Below are positions 1 to 9,603 of a DNA stretch of 64,000 bases, in pieces. The notes under the pieces were generated by a model. The model was not told the origin of the DNA and searched no databases. It saw nothing but the letters and a program-made list of their open reading frames with translations. This DNA is from Halorhabdus salina (GTDB taxonomy: Archaea; Halobacteriota; Halobacteria; Halobacteriales; Haloarculaceae): the NCBI RefSeq assembly GCF_013839425.1, contig NZ_JACDNP010000003.1, positions 1 to 64,000 on the forward strand. The letters run 5' to 3'. Position 1 is the stretch's first letter; each line of letters starts with the position of its first letter. The position numbers and the translations under genes were made by a program.

Positions 1-261
1 TATACCGTTCTGATGCTTGGCATACAGAAGGCGGTACGTAACGACTCTGAAAATTAAAACTCCTATAGTAGATAGTACTCCATCTATTGACTCTTTCTGA
101 CAAAAGTCATCGATCAGTATCACACGTCTGCAAGTTATCCATTATCAAGACCGCTCTTGCATGGAGTATCTTGGGTTATTTAAACCTCTTATCCGCACCG
201 CACAGCGTTCTGAATCGCGACGCGACGAGACGCGTCGCTTGGTAGTTTGCGTTGAAGAAGG
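1..261. other. AT-rich leader region, no gene seen
   Basis: The first 261 bases are noticeably AT-richer than the rest. Open frames here are short and have no haloarchaeal codon bias. I see no RNA gene, repeat or convincing promoter before the minus-strand tRNA. Confidence 0.5.
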
Positions 262-332
262 TGCGACGGCCGAGATTTGAACTCGGGTTAGGACCGTGGC
301 AGGGTCCTGTGATACCACTACACCACCGTCGC
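262..332 (-). tRNA. tRNA-Gly (anticodon GCC)
   Basis: The reverse complement folds as a 71-nt cloverleaf. The acceptor arms GCGACGG/CCGTCGC pair perfectly and the discriminator base is A. The anticodon stem GGACC/GGTCC encloses loop CTGCCAC, giving anticodon GCC. The T arm carries the loop TTCAAAT. CCA is not encoded. It reads glycine codons GGC and GGT. It is transcribed divergently from the ribosomal superoperon, with a TATA element just upstream. Confidence 0.95.
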
Positions 333-360
333 ACGGTGCATCTCAAACTGGGGCCGGAGA

Positions 361-370
361 GAAATATAAG
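361..370 (-). promoter_or_regulatory. TATA box of tRNA-Gly
   Basis: On the minus strand the sequence CTTATATTTC lies about 30-38 bases upstream of the mature tRNA 5' end. This is the normal distance for an archaeal TATA box with a short tRNA leader. Confidence 0.6.
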
Positions 371-534
371 GCTTCCGAATCTCGTGGACGGGAGCACCCC
401 GTCCCGTCATCGACTCGCGTGGGGCGCAATCCCTTGATAGAACCTCTCACAACCGGGTCAAAGCGGCATCCTTTTAGGACTTGGGCCGGGAGTAATCGGC
501 ACAGTCTAGTGGCGTGACCTGGAAGCGTCACGGC

Positions 535-1443
535 ATGACGACCAACGCACTCGTGCCGTCGTCGCTCTGCCGCGAGGCAGAGGACAAACGCGAGGCGACC
601 CGGAAGATCGGCTACGTGGCCCGTGCGGCCACCGTCTTCGGGGTCGACCGTTTGACCGTCTTCCCCGACCCTGACGGGGCGGGGAAGTTGGACGGCGGGT
701 TCGTCGAAACCGTGCTGCGGTACGCCGCCACACCCCCCTACCTCCGAAAGGCGGTATGGGACAGGCGGGACGAACTGGAGTGTGTCGGCGTCCTGCCGCC
801 GCTCCGCGTTGCGACACAGACCGGCTCCGGATCGGACGATTCGGGGTCGTTAAGACAGGGAATCGTGACCGAGGTCGGACCTGATGGGCGCGTCCGGGTC
901 AATTGCGGCCTGCAACACCCGATCTCTCTCCCCGTTCCGGACGACCGGACCGTGGCTGAGGGAGAGCGTGTCACCGTCAGGGTCTCTTCGAGACGACCGG
1001 TCCGCGCGAAACTCACCGACGAGCCCCAAGCGGGCTTCCAGGTGGATCGAGCGGACCTCGATACGGCGCTCGCACGCTCCGATGCCGGCATCACCATCGC
1101 CGCGTCCCGTCACGGCCAGTCGCTCACGTCTGGGCGACTTGGCCAGTTGATCGGGACGGTCGATGGGGCCGGCGGCGACCTGACAGTCGTCTTCGGAGCG
1201 CCCGAGCGCGGTTTGCCGGCTATCCTCGGCGTCGATACGGAGTCCGTTGGCTCCACCACTGTGGCGGAGCTGGCGGCTGCCGACGACACGGAGGACGGAA
1301 CTGGCGACGCGGTAACCGGATCTCGGCCGGACGGAACCCGGTTCGACCTCTGGCTGAACACGGTTCCTAACCAGGGCAGTGAGGTCGTGCGAACGGAAGA
1401 GGCGATGTTCGCCACCCTCGCGCCCCTGACGCTCACGGAGTGA
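535..1443 (+). CDS. SPOUT-class putative RNA methyltransferase
   Basis: The 302-residue protein matches the archaeal family annotated as putative RNA uridine-N3 methyltransferase (DUF171-type, SPOUT fold with an inserted OB-like domain). It opens with a LVPSSLCREAEDKREAT motif typical of the family. A middle segment (about residues 105-160) looks like the OB insertion. The C-terminal trefoil-knot motif reads LNTVPNQGSEVVRTEEA near residue 275. This gene precedes rpl3 in many archaea, which supports the call. I prefer the ATG at 535 to the GTG at 514 because the family motif begins at once. The exact RNA target is not shown by the sequence. Confidence 0.8.
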   Translation: MTTNALVPSSLCREAEDKREATRKIGYVARAATVFGVDRLTVFPDPDGAGKLDGGFVETVLRYAATPPYLRKAVWDRRDELECVGVLPPLRVATQTGSGSDDSGSLRQGIVTEVGPDGRVRVNCGLQHPISLPVPDDRTVAEGERVTVRVSSRRPVRAKLTDEPQAGFQVDRADLDTALARSDAGITIAASRHGQSLTSGRLGQLIGTVDGAGGDLTVVFGAPERGLPAILGVDTESVGSTTVAELAAADDTEDGTGDAVTGSRPDGTRFDLWLNTVPNQGSEVVRTEEAMFATLAPLTLTE

Positions 1444-1450
1444 GAATCCG

Positions 1451-2464
1451 ATGCCACAACCAAACAGACCACGCAAAGGCTCGCTGGCCTACAGTCCGCG
1501 CAAGCGCGCGACCAGTGAGACGCCGCGGTTCAACAGCTGGCCCGACGACGAGGGTCAGCCGGGGACGCAAGGCTTTGCCGGCTACAAGGCCGGCATGAGC
1601 CACGTCGTTGTCATCAACGACGAACCCGACTCACCGCGGGAGGGCATGGAAGAAACCGTGCCCGTCACGGTCGTCGAGACGCCGCCAATGCGGGCGGTGG
1701 CTCTGCGAGCCTACGAGGATACGCCGTACGGTCTGCGTCCGCTGACGGAGGTCTGGACCGACGAGTTCCATTCGGATCTCGATCGGGCCATCGATCTTCC
1801 CGAGGAGCAGGACGGCGATGCTGCAGAGGAACAGATTCGCGAGGCACTCACAGACGGTCGCCTTGGGGACGTGCGTCTCATCACGCACACGGTCCCGGGC
1901 GAACTGTCGAGCGTGCCCAAGAACGAACCGGACGTCATGGAAACGCGCGTCGGCGGTGGCAGTCTCGAAGACCGCCTCGACCACGGGCTCGAGCTCGTTG
2001 GCGAGGACGGCGAGTACGCCCTGACCGACGTTTTCCGCGCCGGCGAGTACGCCGACGTTGCGGGCGTCACCAAGGGCAAGGGCACCCAGGGCCCCGTCAA
2101 GCGCTGGGGCGTCCAAAAGCGGAAGGGCAAACACGCCCGCCAGGGCTGGCGCCGACGCATCGGCAACCTGGGCCCGTGGAACCCATCGCGGGTTCGCTCG
2201 ACGGTGCCCCAGCAGGGCCAGACTGGCTACCACCAGCGCACCGAACTCAACAAGCGCCTCATCGACATCGGCGACGACGACGTCACCCCCGACGGTGGCT
2301 TCGTCAACTACGGCGAGGTCGACGGGGACTACGTGCTGGTAAAAGGGTCGGTTCCCGGCCCCCAGAGTCGCCTCGTTCGCCTGCGCCCGGCCGTCCGGCC
2401 GAACGACCAGCCGCGTCTCGACCCTGAGGTGCGGTACGTCTCTACGGAGTCTAATCAGGGGTGA
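1451..2464 (+). CDS. rpl3: 50S ribosomal protein L3 (uL3)
   Basis: This 337-residue protein is the archaeal/eukaryal-length uL3, a large-subunit protein that binds 23S rRNA early in assembly and reaches toward the peptidyl-transferase centre. The N-terminus is basic with GYKAGMSH near residue 43. The central loop carries KGKGTQGPVKRWG (about residues 206-218), the conserved extension of the family. It opens the S10-like part of the superoperon, 7 bases after the SPOUT gene and 5 before rpl4. The identification is secure. Confidence 0.97.
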   Translation: MPQPNRPRKGSLAYSPRKRATSETPRFNSWPDDEGQPGTQGFAGYKAGMSHVVVINDEPDSPREGMEETVPVTVVETPPMRAVALRAYEDTPYGLRPLTEVWTDEFHSDLDRAIDLPEEQDGDAAEEQIREALTDGRLGDVRLITHTVPGELSSVPKNEPDVMETRVGGGSLEDRLDHGLELVGEDGEYALTDVFRAGEYADVAGVTKGKGTQGPVKRWGVQKRKGKHARQGWRRRIGNLGPWNPSRVRSTVPQQGQTGYHQRTELNKRLIDIGDDDVTPDGGFVNYGEVDGDYVLVKGSVPGPQSRLVRLRPAVRPNDQPRLDPEVRYVSTESNQG

Positions 2465-2469
2465 GATGA

Positions 2470-3213
2470 ATGCAGGCAACACTACACGATCTGGACGGCG
2501 AGGAAGACGGTGACGTCGAGCTACCGGACGTCTTCGAGACGCCCTACCGGCCCGACCTCATCAAGTCGGCGGTGCTTGCCGCCCAGGCTAATCGGAAACA
2601 GGATTACGGTGCAGACGACTACGCGGGCATGCGAACGCCCGCAGAATCGCAAGGGAGCGGCCGCGGCATGGCACACGTCCCACAGCAGGACGGGCGAGCG
2701 AAGCGCGTGCCCCAGACTGTCGGCGGTCGACCCGCACACCCGCCCAAAGAAGAGAAAGATCGGGCACCCGCGATCAACGACAAGGAACGCAAGCAGGCCG
2801 TTCGGTCGGCGATCGCGGCGACGACTGATGCGGACCTCGTCGCCGAGCGCGGTCACGAATTCGACGACGAGACCGACCTGCCGCTGGTCGTCAGTGACGC
2901 CTTCGAGGACCTCAAGAAGACCCAGGCGGTCGTCGACGTCCTCGAATCGCTTGGCGTCCACGCGGACATCGATCGTGCCGACGACGCGACCGTCCGGGCC
3001 GGCCAGGGAACGACCCGTGGCCGGAAGTACCGACGGCCGACGTCGATTCTGTTCGTCACGAGCGAGGAGCCGTCGAAAGCAGCACGGAACCTCGCGGGCG
3101 CGGACGTCACGACCGCACGCGAGGTCAACGCTGAAGACCTCGCACCTGGCGCGACGGCCGGTCGCCTGACGGTCTGGACCGAGAGCGCCCTCGCGGAGGT
3201 GGCCGACCGATGA
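2470..3213 (+). CDS. rpl4: 50S ribosomal protein L4 (uL4)
   Basis: This 247-residue protein is archaeal uL4, which lines the polypeptide exit tunnel with a long internal loop. The loop is visible around residues 50-95 (GMRTPAESQGSGRGMAHVP, then VPQTVGGRPAHPPK). The C-terminal Rossmann-like half contains the conserved GRKYRRPTSILFV segment. Its TGA stop overlaps the ATG of the L23 gene by 4 bases, which indicates translational coupling. Confidence 0.97.
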   Translation: MQATLHDLDGEEDGDVELPDVFETPYRPDLIKSAVLAAQANRKQDYGADDYAGMRTPAESQGSGRGMAHVPQQDGRAKRVPQTVGGRPAHPPKEEKDRAPAINDKERKQAVRSAIAATTDADLVAERGHEFDDETDLPLVVSDAFEDLKKTQAVVDVLESLGVHADIDRADDATVRAGQGTTRGRKYRRPTSILFVTSEEPSKAARNLAGADVTTAREVNAEDLAPGATAGRLTVWTESALAEVADR

Positions 3214-3473
3214 CTGATCCGATCAACGTCATCGAGCACCCACACGTCACCGAGAAGGCGATGGACAAGATGGACTTCGAGAACGCCTTGCAGTTCATCG
3301 TCGCACTCGACGCTACCAAGGACGACGTGACCGAGGCGGTCGAAACGCAGTTCGACGTGACCGTCGAGAACGTGAACACGCAGGTCACGATGAACGGCAA
3401 CAAAAAGGCAGAGGTGACGCTATCCGAGGCGGACGACGCCGAGGAAGTCGCCTCCCGAATCGGGGTGTTCTAA
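3210..3473 (+). CDS. rpl23: 50S ribosomal protein L23 (uL23)
   Basis: The 87-residue protein is uL23, the protein beside the exit tunnel that forms the docking site for SRP and the translocon. The N-terminal VIEHPHVTEKAMDKM motif is diagnostic, followed by the beta-hairpin region with VNTQVTMNGNKKAEV. The size is normal for archaea. It overlaps rpl4 by 4 bases and is followed by rpl2 after 2 bases. Confidence 0.97.
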   Translation: MTDPINVIEHPHVTEKAMDKMDFENALQFIVALDATKDDVTEAVETQFDVTVENVNTQVTMNGNKKAEVTLSEADDAEEVASRIGVF

Positions 3474-3475
3474 CT

Positions 3476-4204
3476 ATGGGACGACGCATTCAGGGACAAC
3501 GACGCGGTCGCGGGACGCCCACGTTCCGGGCACCCTCCCACCGCTACAAGGCGGAGCTTTCGCATCGTAGCACCGAGGCCACCGATGGTGACCTCGTTGC
3601 GGGCACGGTCGTGGACATCGAACACGACCCCGCCCGATCGGCGCCGCTTGCGGCCGTCGAGTTCGAAGACGGCGATCAGCGCCTCGTTCTCGCACCGGAA
3701 GGCGTTGGTGTCGGCGACGAGATTCAGCTTGGCGTCTCGGCCTCGATCGAGCCAGGCAACACGCTCCCGCTGGCGGAGATCCCGGAGGGCATCCAGATCT
3801 GTAACGTCGAGGCCCAGCCGGGCGACGGCGGGAAGTTCGCTCGCGCCTCTGGTGTTTCGGCGCAGTTGATGGCTCACGACCGTAACGTGGCGGTCGTCCA
3901 GTTGCCAAGCGACGAGGTTCGACGCCTGGACCCGGATTGCCGGGCGACGATCGGCGTGGTGGCCGGCGGTGGCCGCACGGAGAAGCCGATGGTCAAGGCC
4001 GGCAACAAGTATCACAAGATGAAGTCTCGCGGGACGAAGTGGCCGCGGGTTCGCGGGGTCGCGATGAACGCCGTCGACCACCCGTTCGGTGGTGGCGGCC
4101 GACAGCACCCCGGGAAACCGAAGTCCATCTCGCGGGACGCCCCGCCGGGCCGGAAGGTGGGCGACATCTCCTCGCGACGCACCGGCCGAGGTGGTGACGA
4201 ATGA
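3476..4204 (+). CDS. rpl2: 50S ribosomal protein L2 (uL2)
   Basis: The 242-residue protein is uL2, needed for subunit association and peptidyl-transferase function. It starts with the basic [20 protein letters not shown] tail. The C-terminal [18 protein letters not shown] motif (about residues 197-214) contains the conserved histidine implicated in activity in other ribosomes. Its stop overlaps the start of the S19 gene. The size and motifs are normal. Confidence 0.97.
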   Translation: MGRRIQGQRRGRGTPTFRAPSHRYKAELSHRSTEATDGDLVAGTVVDIEHDPARSAPLAAVEFEDGDQRLVLAPEGVGVGDEIQLGVSASIEPGNTLPLAEIPEGIQICNVEAQPGDGGKFARASGVSAQLMAHDRNVAVVQLPSDEVRRLDPDCRATIGVVAGGGRTEKPMVKAGNKYHKMKSRGTKWPRVRGVAMNAVDHPFGGGGRQHPGKPKSISRDAPPGRKVGDISSRRTGRGGDE

Positions 4205-4626
4205 GTTCTAGTGATTACCAGATCGGCCACGAGGGAGAGTTTACCTACCGTGGTCATACGTTAGAGGAGTTGCAGGAGATGTCGATTGATGAAGTTGCGG
4301 AACTGCTCCCCGCACGTCAGCGGCGAACTATCAAACGCGGCCTGTCCTACGAGAAGGAACAGCTGCTCGAAGCGGCCCGCGAGGCCGGCGAGGAAGAAAC
4401 GGCAAACAACCCGATCAGGACGCACCTGCGGGACATGCCGATTCTCCCCGAGTTCGTCGGGATCACCTTCGCGGTCCACAACGGCGAGAGCTTCGAGCGC
4501 GTGAACGTCGAGCCGGAGATGCTCGGCCACTATCTGGGCGAGTTCCAGCTCACGCGCACGAGCGTCGAGCACGGACAGGCCGGGATCGGGGCGACCCGGT
4601 CCTCGAAGTTCGTGCCCCTCAAGTAA
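4201..4626 (+). CDS. rps19: 30S ribosomal protein S19 (uS19)
   Basis: This 141-residue protein is archaeal uS19, a small-subunit head protein. The conserved core is GRxIxPxFxGxTFxVHNG-like: here [17 protein letters not shown] (about residues 79-95). The C-terminal [17 protein letters not shown] segment also fits the family. It overlaps rpl2 by 4 bases and precedes rpl22 by 3 bases. Confidence 0.97.
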   Translation: MSSSDYQIGHEGEFTYRGHTLEELQEMSIDEVAELLPARQRRTIKRGLSYEKEQLLEAAREAGEEETANNPIRTHLRDMPILPEFVGITFAVHNGESFERVNVEPEMLGHYLGEFQLTRTSVEHGQAGIGATRSSKFVPLK

Positions 4627-4629
4627 TCC

Positions 4630-5106
4630 ATGGGAATCAGCTACTCAGTCGACGCCGACCCGGACACGACGGCCAAAGCCATGCTTCGGGAGCGTCAGAT
4701 GAGCCACAAGCACAGCAAGGCCATCGCCCGGGAGATCAAGGGCATGACCGCCGAGGACGCGGTCGCCTACCTCGAAGACGTCATCGAGGGCGCACAGTCA
4801 GTGCCGTTCAAATCCCACAACTCGGGCGTCGGCCACCGAAACGATATCGACGGCTGGGACGCCGGCCGTTTCCCCGAGAAGGCCAGCGAGGCCTTTCTCG
4901 ATCTGATCGAGAACGCTACCGGCAACGCCGAATACGCGGGCATGGATGGCGAGTCCATGGAGATCATGCACGTCGCCGCCCACAAGGTCGGCGAACAGCG
5001 TGGTCGCCAGCCCCGTGCGATGGGTCGGGCCAACGAGTGGAACACGCCAGAGGTTGACGTCGAGTTGATCCTGGTTGACCCCGACGCCGAGGAGGGTGAT
5101 GCCTGA
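4630..5106 (+). CDS. rpl22: 50S ribosomal protein L22 (uL22)
   Basis: The 158-residue protein is archaeal uL22, whose beta-hairpin forms the exit-tunnel constriction with uL4. The N-terminal half carries KAMLRERQMSHKHSKAIAREI, and the hairpin region reads GRQPRAMGRANEWNTP (about residues 126-141). The start overlaps nothing, but its stop shares one base with the start of rps3. Confidence 0.97.
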   Translation: MGISYSVDADPDTTAKAMLRERQMSHKHSKAIAREIKGMTAEDAVAYLEDVIEGAQSVPFKSHNSGVGHRNDIDGWDAGRFPEKASEAFLDLIENATGNAEYAGMDGESMEIMHVAAHKVGEQRGRQPRAMGRANEWNTPEVDVELILVDPDAEEGDA

Positions 5107-6062
5107 TGGCCGACGAACTGCAGTTCATCGAGGATGGCCTCCAGCGCACCCAGATCGACGAGTTCTTCGAGGACGAACTCGGTCGGGCCGGCTACGGCGG
5201 CATGGAAGTCGCCAAGACGCCGATGGGGACCCAGATCGTCCTCAAGGCCGAGAAACCCGGCATGGTGATCGGCAAGGGTGGGAAGAACATCCGCAAGATC
5301 ACCACGACCCTCGAAGAGGAGTTCGGCCTCGACGATCCGCAGGTCGACGTCCAGGAAGTCGAGGAACCGGATCTGAACGCCCGGATCGTCGCCGACCGGC
5401 TGGCCAACGCCCTCGAACGCGGCTGGTACTTCCGGAAGGCCGGTCACACCACGATCGACCGGATCATGGAAGCCGGCGCGAAGGGTGCCGAGATCGTCCT
5501 CTCGGGGAAGGTCACGGGCGCTCGCTCACGCGTGGAGAAGTTCAACCGCGGCTACATCAAGCACAACGGCGAACCCGCCCAGGACATCGTCGACCATGGC
5601 CAGGGCGTCGCCGTCATGAAGCTCGGCACTATCGGTGTGGATGTCAAAATCATCCCGCCGGAAGCCGAACTGCCCGACGACTTCGAGATCTACGAGGACG
5701 TCGATGTTTCCGAGTACGTCGAAGAGGTCGAGGGAGACTCCGTCGAGGAGTTGCTTTCCGGCGAGCCCGAGGACGGCGAAGGCGAGGCGGCCGCCGACAC
5801 CGAGGACGAGGCCGACGCGGACGTACCTGAGGAAGAAGTCCTCGAAGAGGCCGACGAAGCCGAAGAGTTCGACGAAGTTGACGTGCCCGACGACGACGGT
5901 GTCGAGGAGGAACTCGACGAACTCGAGTCGGCAGTCGACGAAGAACTCGACGAAGAGACCGAGGAAGAAGCCGAAGAGTTGCTGGAGGAAATGGAAGACG
6001 AGGAGGACACAGCTGACGACGAAGCTGACGCAGACGAAGACACGGAGGGTGATGCCGAATGA
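5106..6062 (+). CDS. rps3: 30S ribosomal protein S3 (uS3) with long acidic tail
   Basis: This 318-residue uS3 has an N-terminal KH domain with [10 protein letters not shown] near residues 56-65, followed by the C-terminal S3 domain ending about residue 210. Beyond that about 105 residues are almost entirely Asp and Glu mixed with Ala and Val. Such acidic extensions are common in haloarchaeal ribosomal proteins and help solubility in high salt. uS3 forms the mRNA entry site and helicase region. Overlaps couple it to rpl22 and rpl29. Confidence 0.97.
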   Translation: MADELQFIEDGLQRTQIDEFFEDELGRAGYGGMEVAKTPMGTQIVLKAEKPGMVIGKGGKNIRKITTTLEEEFGLDDPQVDVQEVEEPDLNARIVADRLANALERGWYFRKAGHTTIDRIMEAGAKGAEIVLSGKVTGARSRVEKFNRGYIKHNGEPAQDIVDHGQGVAVMKLGTIGVDVKIIPPEAELPDDFEIYEDVDVSEYVEEVEGDSVEELLSGEPEDGEGEAAADTEDEADADVPEEEVLEEADEAEEFDEVDVPDDDGVEEELDELESAVDEELDEETEEEAEELLEEMEDEEDTADDEADADEDTEGDAE

Positions 6063-6286
6063 CGATCCTCCATCCCGAGGAGATCCGCGACATGACGCCG
6101 GCCGAGCGAGAGGCCGAACTCGAGGACCTCCAGACGGAACTGCTGAACGCCCGCGCCGTCCAGGCAGCGGGTGGTGCCCCGGAGAATCCGGGCCGCATCA
6201 AGGAGATCCGCAAGGCGATCGCGCGGATCAAGACGATCGAAACCGAGGACAGCGAGGCCGAGACGGCCTCCGAAGGAACAGCGTAA
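6059..6286 (+). CDS. rpl29: 50S ribosomal protein L29 (uL29)
   Basis: The 75-residue, two-helix uL29 protein sits near the exit tunnel next to uL23. It starts [16 protein letters not shown] and contains the [19 protein letters not shown] turn typical of archaeal L29. Its stop codon overlaps the start of the following Rnp1 gene by one base. Confidence 0.95.
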   Translation: MTILHPEEIRDMTPAEREAELEDLQTELLNARAVQAAGGAPENPGRIKEIRKAIARIKTIETEDSEAETASEGTA

Positions 6287-6603
6287 TGTCACGCACCGCC
6301 GCCACCCTGGCTCGCCACGAGCTGCTCGGGCTCGCCGCTCGCGTTAGCGATGCGACCGATTCCGGGCTCGTGGGTATCGACGGCACGGTCGTCGCCGAGA
6401 CGACCAACACCGTCTCGATCGAGCGCGGTGGGCGGACGTGGCAGGTTCCCAAGGCCGGCGCGACGTTCGCGTTCGACCTTCCCGGCGACGTAGCGGGGAG
6501 CCCAGATGCGGGCAAGCCCGAACGCGTCGCCGTCGATGGTGAGCGATTGATCGCTCGCCCGGCCAGACGGACCGAACGCAGAGGTGAATCCACATGGCGC
6601 TAG
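6286..6603 (+). CDS. rnp1: Ribonuclease P protein component 1 (Rpp29/Pop4)
   Basis: This 105-residue protein is the archaeal homologue of Rpp29, which binds the RNase P RNA and helps mature tRNA 5' ends. It opens with [20 protein letters not shown], and its Sm-like barrel includes [19 protein letters not shown] and GATFAFDLP. Location between L29 and S17 is the conserved archaeal place for rnp1. The ATG at 6286 overlaps the L29 stop. Its 3' end overlaps the S17 start by 10 bases. Confidence 0.93.
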   Translation: MSRTAATLARHELLGLAARVSDATDSGLVGIDGTVVAETTNTVSIERGGRTWQVPKAGATFAFDLPGDVAGSPDAGKPERVAVDGERLIARPARRTERRGESTWR

Positions 6604-6920
6604 GACTGAACGTACGACAACCGGACGCGACCTGCGACGATCCGAACTGCCCGTTCCACGGAACGCTTTCCGTGCGGGGCCAGACGATCGAAGGCACCGT
6701 CGCGTCCACTGATATGGACAAGACCGTCGTCGTCGAGCGCGAGTACGACGTACCCGTGCCCAAATATGACCGCCAGATGAAACGGCGGAGTCGGATTCCA
6801 GCCCACGCACCCCCGTGCGTGGACCTGGCGGAAGGCGACACGGTCACGATTGCAGAGACCCGACCACTCTCGAAGACGAAGTCTCACGTAGTGGTCGAGA
6901 AACACGGAGGTGCGGACTGA
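6594..6920 (+). CDS. rps17: 30S ribosomal protein S17 (uS17)
   Basis: The 108-residue archaeal uS17 is an OB-fold protein that binds 16S rRNA helices early in assembly. The archaeal N-terminal extension with [10 protein letters not shown] is present. The core reads [15 protein letters not shown] and ends with [11 protein letters not shown]. The gene overlaps rnp1 upstream and shares one base with the L14 start. Confidence 0.96.
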   Translation: MALGLNVRQPDATCDDPNCPFHGTLSVRGQTIEGTVASTDMDKTVVVEREYDVPVPKYDRQMKRRSRIPAHAPPCVDLAEGDTVTIAETRPLSKTKSHVVVEKHGGAD

Positions 6921-7318
6921 TGGAAGCCCTCAATGCCGACGTTACCCAGGGCCTAGAGAAGGGCTCGTTGATCACGTGTGCAGACAACACGGGCGCACGT
7001 GAACTCAAAGTCATCAGCGTCGCGGGTTACTCCGGGACGAAGAACCGCCATCCGAAGGCGGGTATTGGTGACAAGATCACCGTTTCGGTGACCAAAGGCA
7101 CGCCGGAGATGCGCCGCCAGGTTCTCGAAGCGGTGGTCGTTCGCCAGCGCAAGCCGATCCGGCGGCCGGACGGCCAGCGCGTGAAATTCGAGGACAACGC
7201 GGCGGTCATCGTCGACGAGAACGAGGACCCCCGCGGCACCGAGATCAAGGGCCCGATTGCCCGCGAGGTCGCCGAGCGGTTCGGCTCCATCGCCTCGACT
7301 GCCACGATGATTGTCTAG
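6920..7318 (+). CDS. rpl14: 50S ribosomal protein L14 (uL14)
   Basis: The 132-residue uL14 lies at the subunit interface near the factor-binding site. The family motif [18 protein letters not shown] is at about residues 15-32, and the end reads [18 protein letters not shown] start it at the ATG at 6920 because upstream codons in this frame are the S17 gene read out of frame. Three bases separate it from rpl24. Confidence 0.97.
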   Translation: MEALNADVTQGLEKGSLITCADNTGARELKVISVAGYSGTKNRHPKAGIGDKITVSVTKGTPEMRRQVLEAVVVRQRKPIRRPDGQRVKFEDNAAVIVDENEDPRGTEIKGPIAREVAERFGSIASTATMIV

Positions 7319-7321
7319 ACT

Positions 7322-7675
7322 ATGAGTGAACAACCAACCAAACAGCGCAATCAGACCGAGCGCGCTCCGTTGCACGAGCGACACAAGCAGGTGCGGTCGA
7401 CGCTGACCGAGGATCTCCGCGAGGAGTACGGGCAGCGTCGCGTCCGCGTCAACGAGGGCGACACGGTCGAGGTCATGCGCGGTGACTTCGCCGGCGAGGA
7501 AGGCGATGTCACCGATGTCGACCTTCGAGACGCGACGATTAGCGTCGAAGAGGTCACCGTCGAGACCGCCGACGGCGAGGAAACGCCCCGCCGGCTTGAG
7601 GCCAGTAACGTTCGCGTGACGGACCTCGATCTGTCTGATGACGTGCGACGGCAGCGACTCGAGGAGGACGAATAA
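7322..7675 (+). CDS. rpl24: 50S ribosomal protein L24 (uL24)
   Basis: This 117-residue uL24 is an assembly-initiating protein. It has a KOW motif in RVNEGDTVEVMRGDFAGEEG (about residues 42-61). The N-terminal half (KQVRSTLTEDLREEYGQRRV) is the archaeal/eukaryal type. The stop codon directly abuts the start of rps4e. Confidence 0.96.
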   Translation: MSEQPTKQRNQTERAPLHERHKQVRSTLTEDLREEYGQRRVRVNEGDTVEVMRGDFAGEEGDVTDVDLRDATISVEEVTVETADGEETPRRLEASNVRVTDLDLSDDVRRQRLEEDE

Positions 7676-8494
7676 ATGAGCAACCACCAGAAACGACTCT
7701 CGGTACCGGAACGCTGGCCCGTCGAGCGCAAGACCGAGACCTTCACCGTGTCGGCCGATGCCGGCCCGCACGGCGAGGCGGGCGTGCCCCTGCTGATCGT
7801 CCTTCGGGACGTACTGGGGTACGTCGACAGCCGCAAGGAGGCCCGGTTCGCGCTCGATCAGGACCAGGTGTTGATCAACGGCGACCCCGAAGGCGACGAA
7901 ACGCGTCCGGTGGGGATGTTCGACATCCTCGCCTTCACCGAACGCGAGGAGTTCTACCGGATCTTCCCCGGCGATGGCGGTCGGCTCGCGCTGACGCCCA
8001 TCGACGAGGAATCGGCTCAGTCCAAACTGGGCAAGATCGTCGAAAAACGACAGGTTCCCGGCGGCGACGTGCAGCTGACCCTGCACGACGGCGAAACGCT
8101 GCTGGTCGGCAAAGACGACGCATACACGCCAAACGACTCGATCGTCGTGGCCAACGAAGACGAGAAGATCGTCGCCCACTTCACCTACGAGGAGGGCGCA
8201 CTCGTCACGGCCGTCGACGGCCAGCACGCGGGTGAAATCGGCGAGGTCGAGACGATCCAGGTCACGGCCAGCAGTGCCGACAACAACGTCATCGTCGAAC
8301 GTGAGGACGGCTCGACCTTCGAAACTGTCGAGGAGTACGTCGTTGTCATCGACGAGAACTTCACAAGCGATGACGATGTAGCGGCCGACGAGGCCGACAC
8401 TGAAGACGTTGGAAACGACGCCGAGGAAGCCCCGGACGAAGACGCTGAGGACGACGACGAGGGCGACGACGAAGACGGAGGTGCCGAGGAATGA
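7676..8494 (+). CDS. rps4e: 30S ribosomal protein S4e (eS4) with acidic tail
   Basis: The 272-residue protein is eS4, found in archaea and eukaryotes but not bacteria. It contains an S4-like RNA-binding region ([20 protein letters not shown], about residues 37-56) and a KOW segment near residue 180. The last 40 residues are almost all Asp, Glu and Ala, a haloarchaeal acidic extension. It overlaps rpl5 by 4 bases. Confidence 0.96.
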   Translation: MSNHQKRLSVPERWPVERKTETFTVSADAGPHGEAGVPLLIVLRDVLGYVDSRKEARFALDQDQVLINGDPEGDETRPVGMFDILAFTEREEFYRIFPGDGGRLALTPIDEESAQSKLGKIVEKRQVPGGDVQLTLHDGETLLVGKDDAYTPNDSIVVANEDEKIVAHFTYEEGALVTAVDGQHAGEIGEVETIQVTASSADNNVIVEREDGSTFETVEEYVVVIDENFTSDDDVAADEADTEDVGNDAEEAPDEDAEDDDEGDDEDGGAEE

Positions 8495-9018
8495 GTTCCG
8501 AGACCGAGGCCGAGTTCCACCCGATGCGCGAACCGTCGGTCGAGAAGGTCGTCGTCCACATGGGTATCGGCCGCGGTGGCCAGGAACTCGCCGACGCAGA
8601 AGAGATCTTGGCGGAGATCGCGGGCCAGCAGCCGGTCCGGACGACCGCCACGGAGACTATCGGCGAGTTCGATATCCGCGAGGGCGACCCAGTTGGGACG
8701 AAAGTCACACTGCGTGACGAAGCCGCCGAGTCGTTCCTCGAGACGGCCCTCGAACTGGCTGACCTCGAGGCTGCACAGTTCGACGAGACGGGCAACTTCA
8801 GCTTCGGGATCGAGGAACACACCGACTTCCCGAGCCAGGAGTACGATCCGACGATCGGAATCTACGGATTTGACGTGACGGTCAACCTGACGCGCCCGGG
8901 CTACCGGGTCAGCAAACGGGATAAGGCCTCACGCCCGATTCCGTCGACCCATCGACTCGATCCCGACGATGCCGTCGCGTTCGTCGAGTCGACCTTCGAC
9001 GTGGAGGTACGCGAATGA
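8491..9018 (+). CDS. rpl5: 50S ribosomal protein L5 (uL5)
   Basis: The 175-residue uL5 organises 5S rRNA in the central protuberance and contacts the P-site tRNA. It carries [16 protein letters not shown] (about residues 14-29) and the C-terminal [16 protein letters not shown] segment. ATGA overlaps link it to rps4e and rps14. Confidence 0.97.
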   Translation: MSSETEAEFHPMREPSVEKVVVHMGIGRGGQELADAEEILAEIAGQQPVRTTATETIGEFDIREGDPVGTKVTLRDEAAESFLETALELADLEAAQFDETGNFSFGIEEHTDFPSQEYDPTIGIYGFDVTVNLTRPGYRVSKRDKASRPIPSTHRLDPDDAVAFVESTFDVEVRE

Positions 9019-9206
9019 GCGAGAGTGAAACTGACGCCGACGCGGGCGAACAAACCGGCGAGCAGGCCGCAAAGCGGACCGGTCAGCTCGAAGTCTGCCA
9101 GCGATGCGGTCGCAAGCAGGGTCTGGTCGGCAAATACGACATCAACCTGTGTCGGCAATGCTTCCGGGAGATTGCCCGCGACATGGGATTCAAGAAGTAC
9201 AGCTAA
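9015..9206 (+). CDS. rps14: 30S ribosomal protein S14, zinc-type (uS14)
   Basis: The 63-residue uS14 ends with a four-cysteine zinc site: [19 protein letters not shown] followed by RQC (about residues 33-54). This is the zinc-containing type used in archaea. The N-terminal 20 residues are an acidic haloarchaeal extension. It overlaps rpl5 by 4 bases and is followed after 2 bases by rps8. Confidence 0.96.
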   Translation: MSESETDADAGEQTGEQAAKRTGQLEVCQRCGRKQGLVGKYDINLCRQCFREIARDMGFKKYS

Positions 9207-9208
9207 CG

Positions 9209-9601
9209 ATGACGGGTAACGATCCACTCAGTGCCGCCCTCTCCGGCGTCGATAACGCCGAGAGTGTTGGCAAGCTGACGTTCACAGTCGAGCCCGCCTC
9301 GAACGAGATCGGCAGTGTCCTCGAAGTGTTCTACGATCGAGGCTATATCGACGGCTTCGAGCGCGTCGAGGACGGCAAAGCCGGGCAGTTCGAGGTCGAA
9401 TTGAAAGGTGCGATCAACGAGTGTGGCTCGGTCAAACCCCGCTATTCGGCGGGGGCCGACGAGTTCGAGCAGTGGGAGAAGCGATTCCTCCCTGCCCGTG
9501 ACTACGGGACGCTCATCGTGACCACGAGCCACGGGATCATGAGCCACTACGAGGCCCGCGAGGCGGGCATCGGTGGCCAGGTGATCGCATACGTATACTG
9601 A
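9209..9601 (+). CDS. rps8: 30S ribosomal protein S8 (uS8)
   Basis: The 130-residue uS8 binds the central domain of 16S rRNA. It begins NDPLSAALSGVDNAE, and the C-terminal LIVTTSHGIMSHYEARE is the diagnostic RNA-binding motif. The ATG at 9209, two bases after the S14 stop, gives the normal family length; longer in-frame starts lie inside S14. Confidence 0.96.
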   Translation: MTGNDPLSAALSGVDNAESVGKLTFTVEPASNEIGSVLEVFYDRGYIDGFERVEDGKAGQFEVELKGAINECGSVKPRYSAGADEFEQWEKRFLPARDYGTLIVTTSHGIMSHYEAREAGIGGQVIAYVY

Positions 9602-9603
9602 CA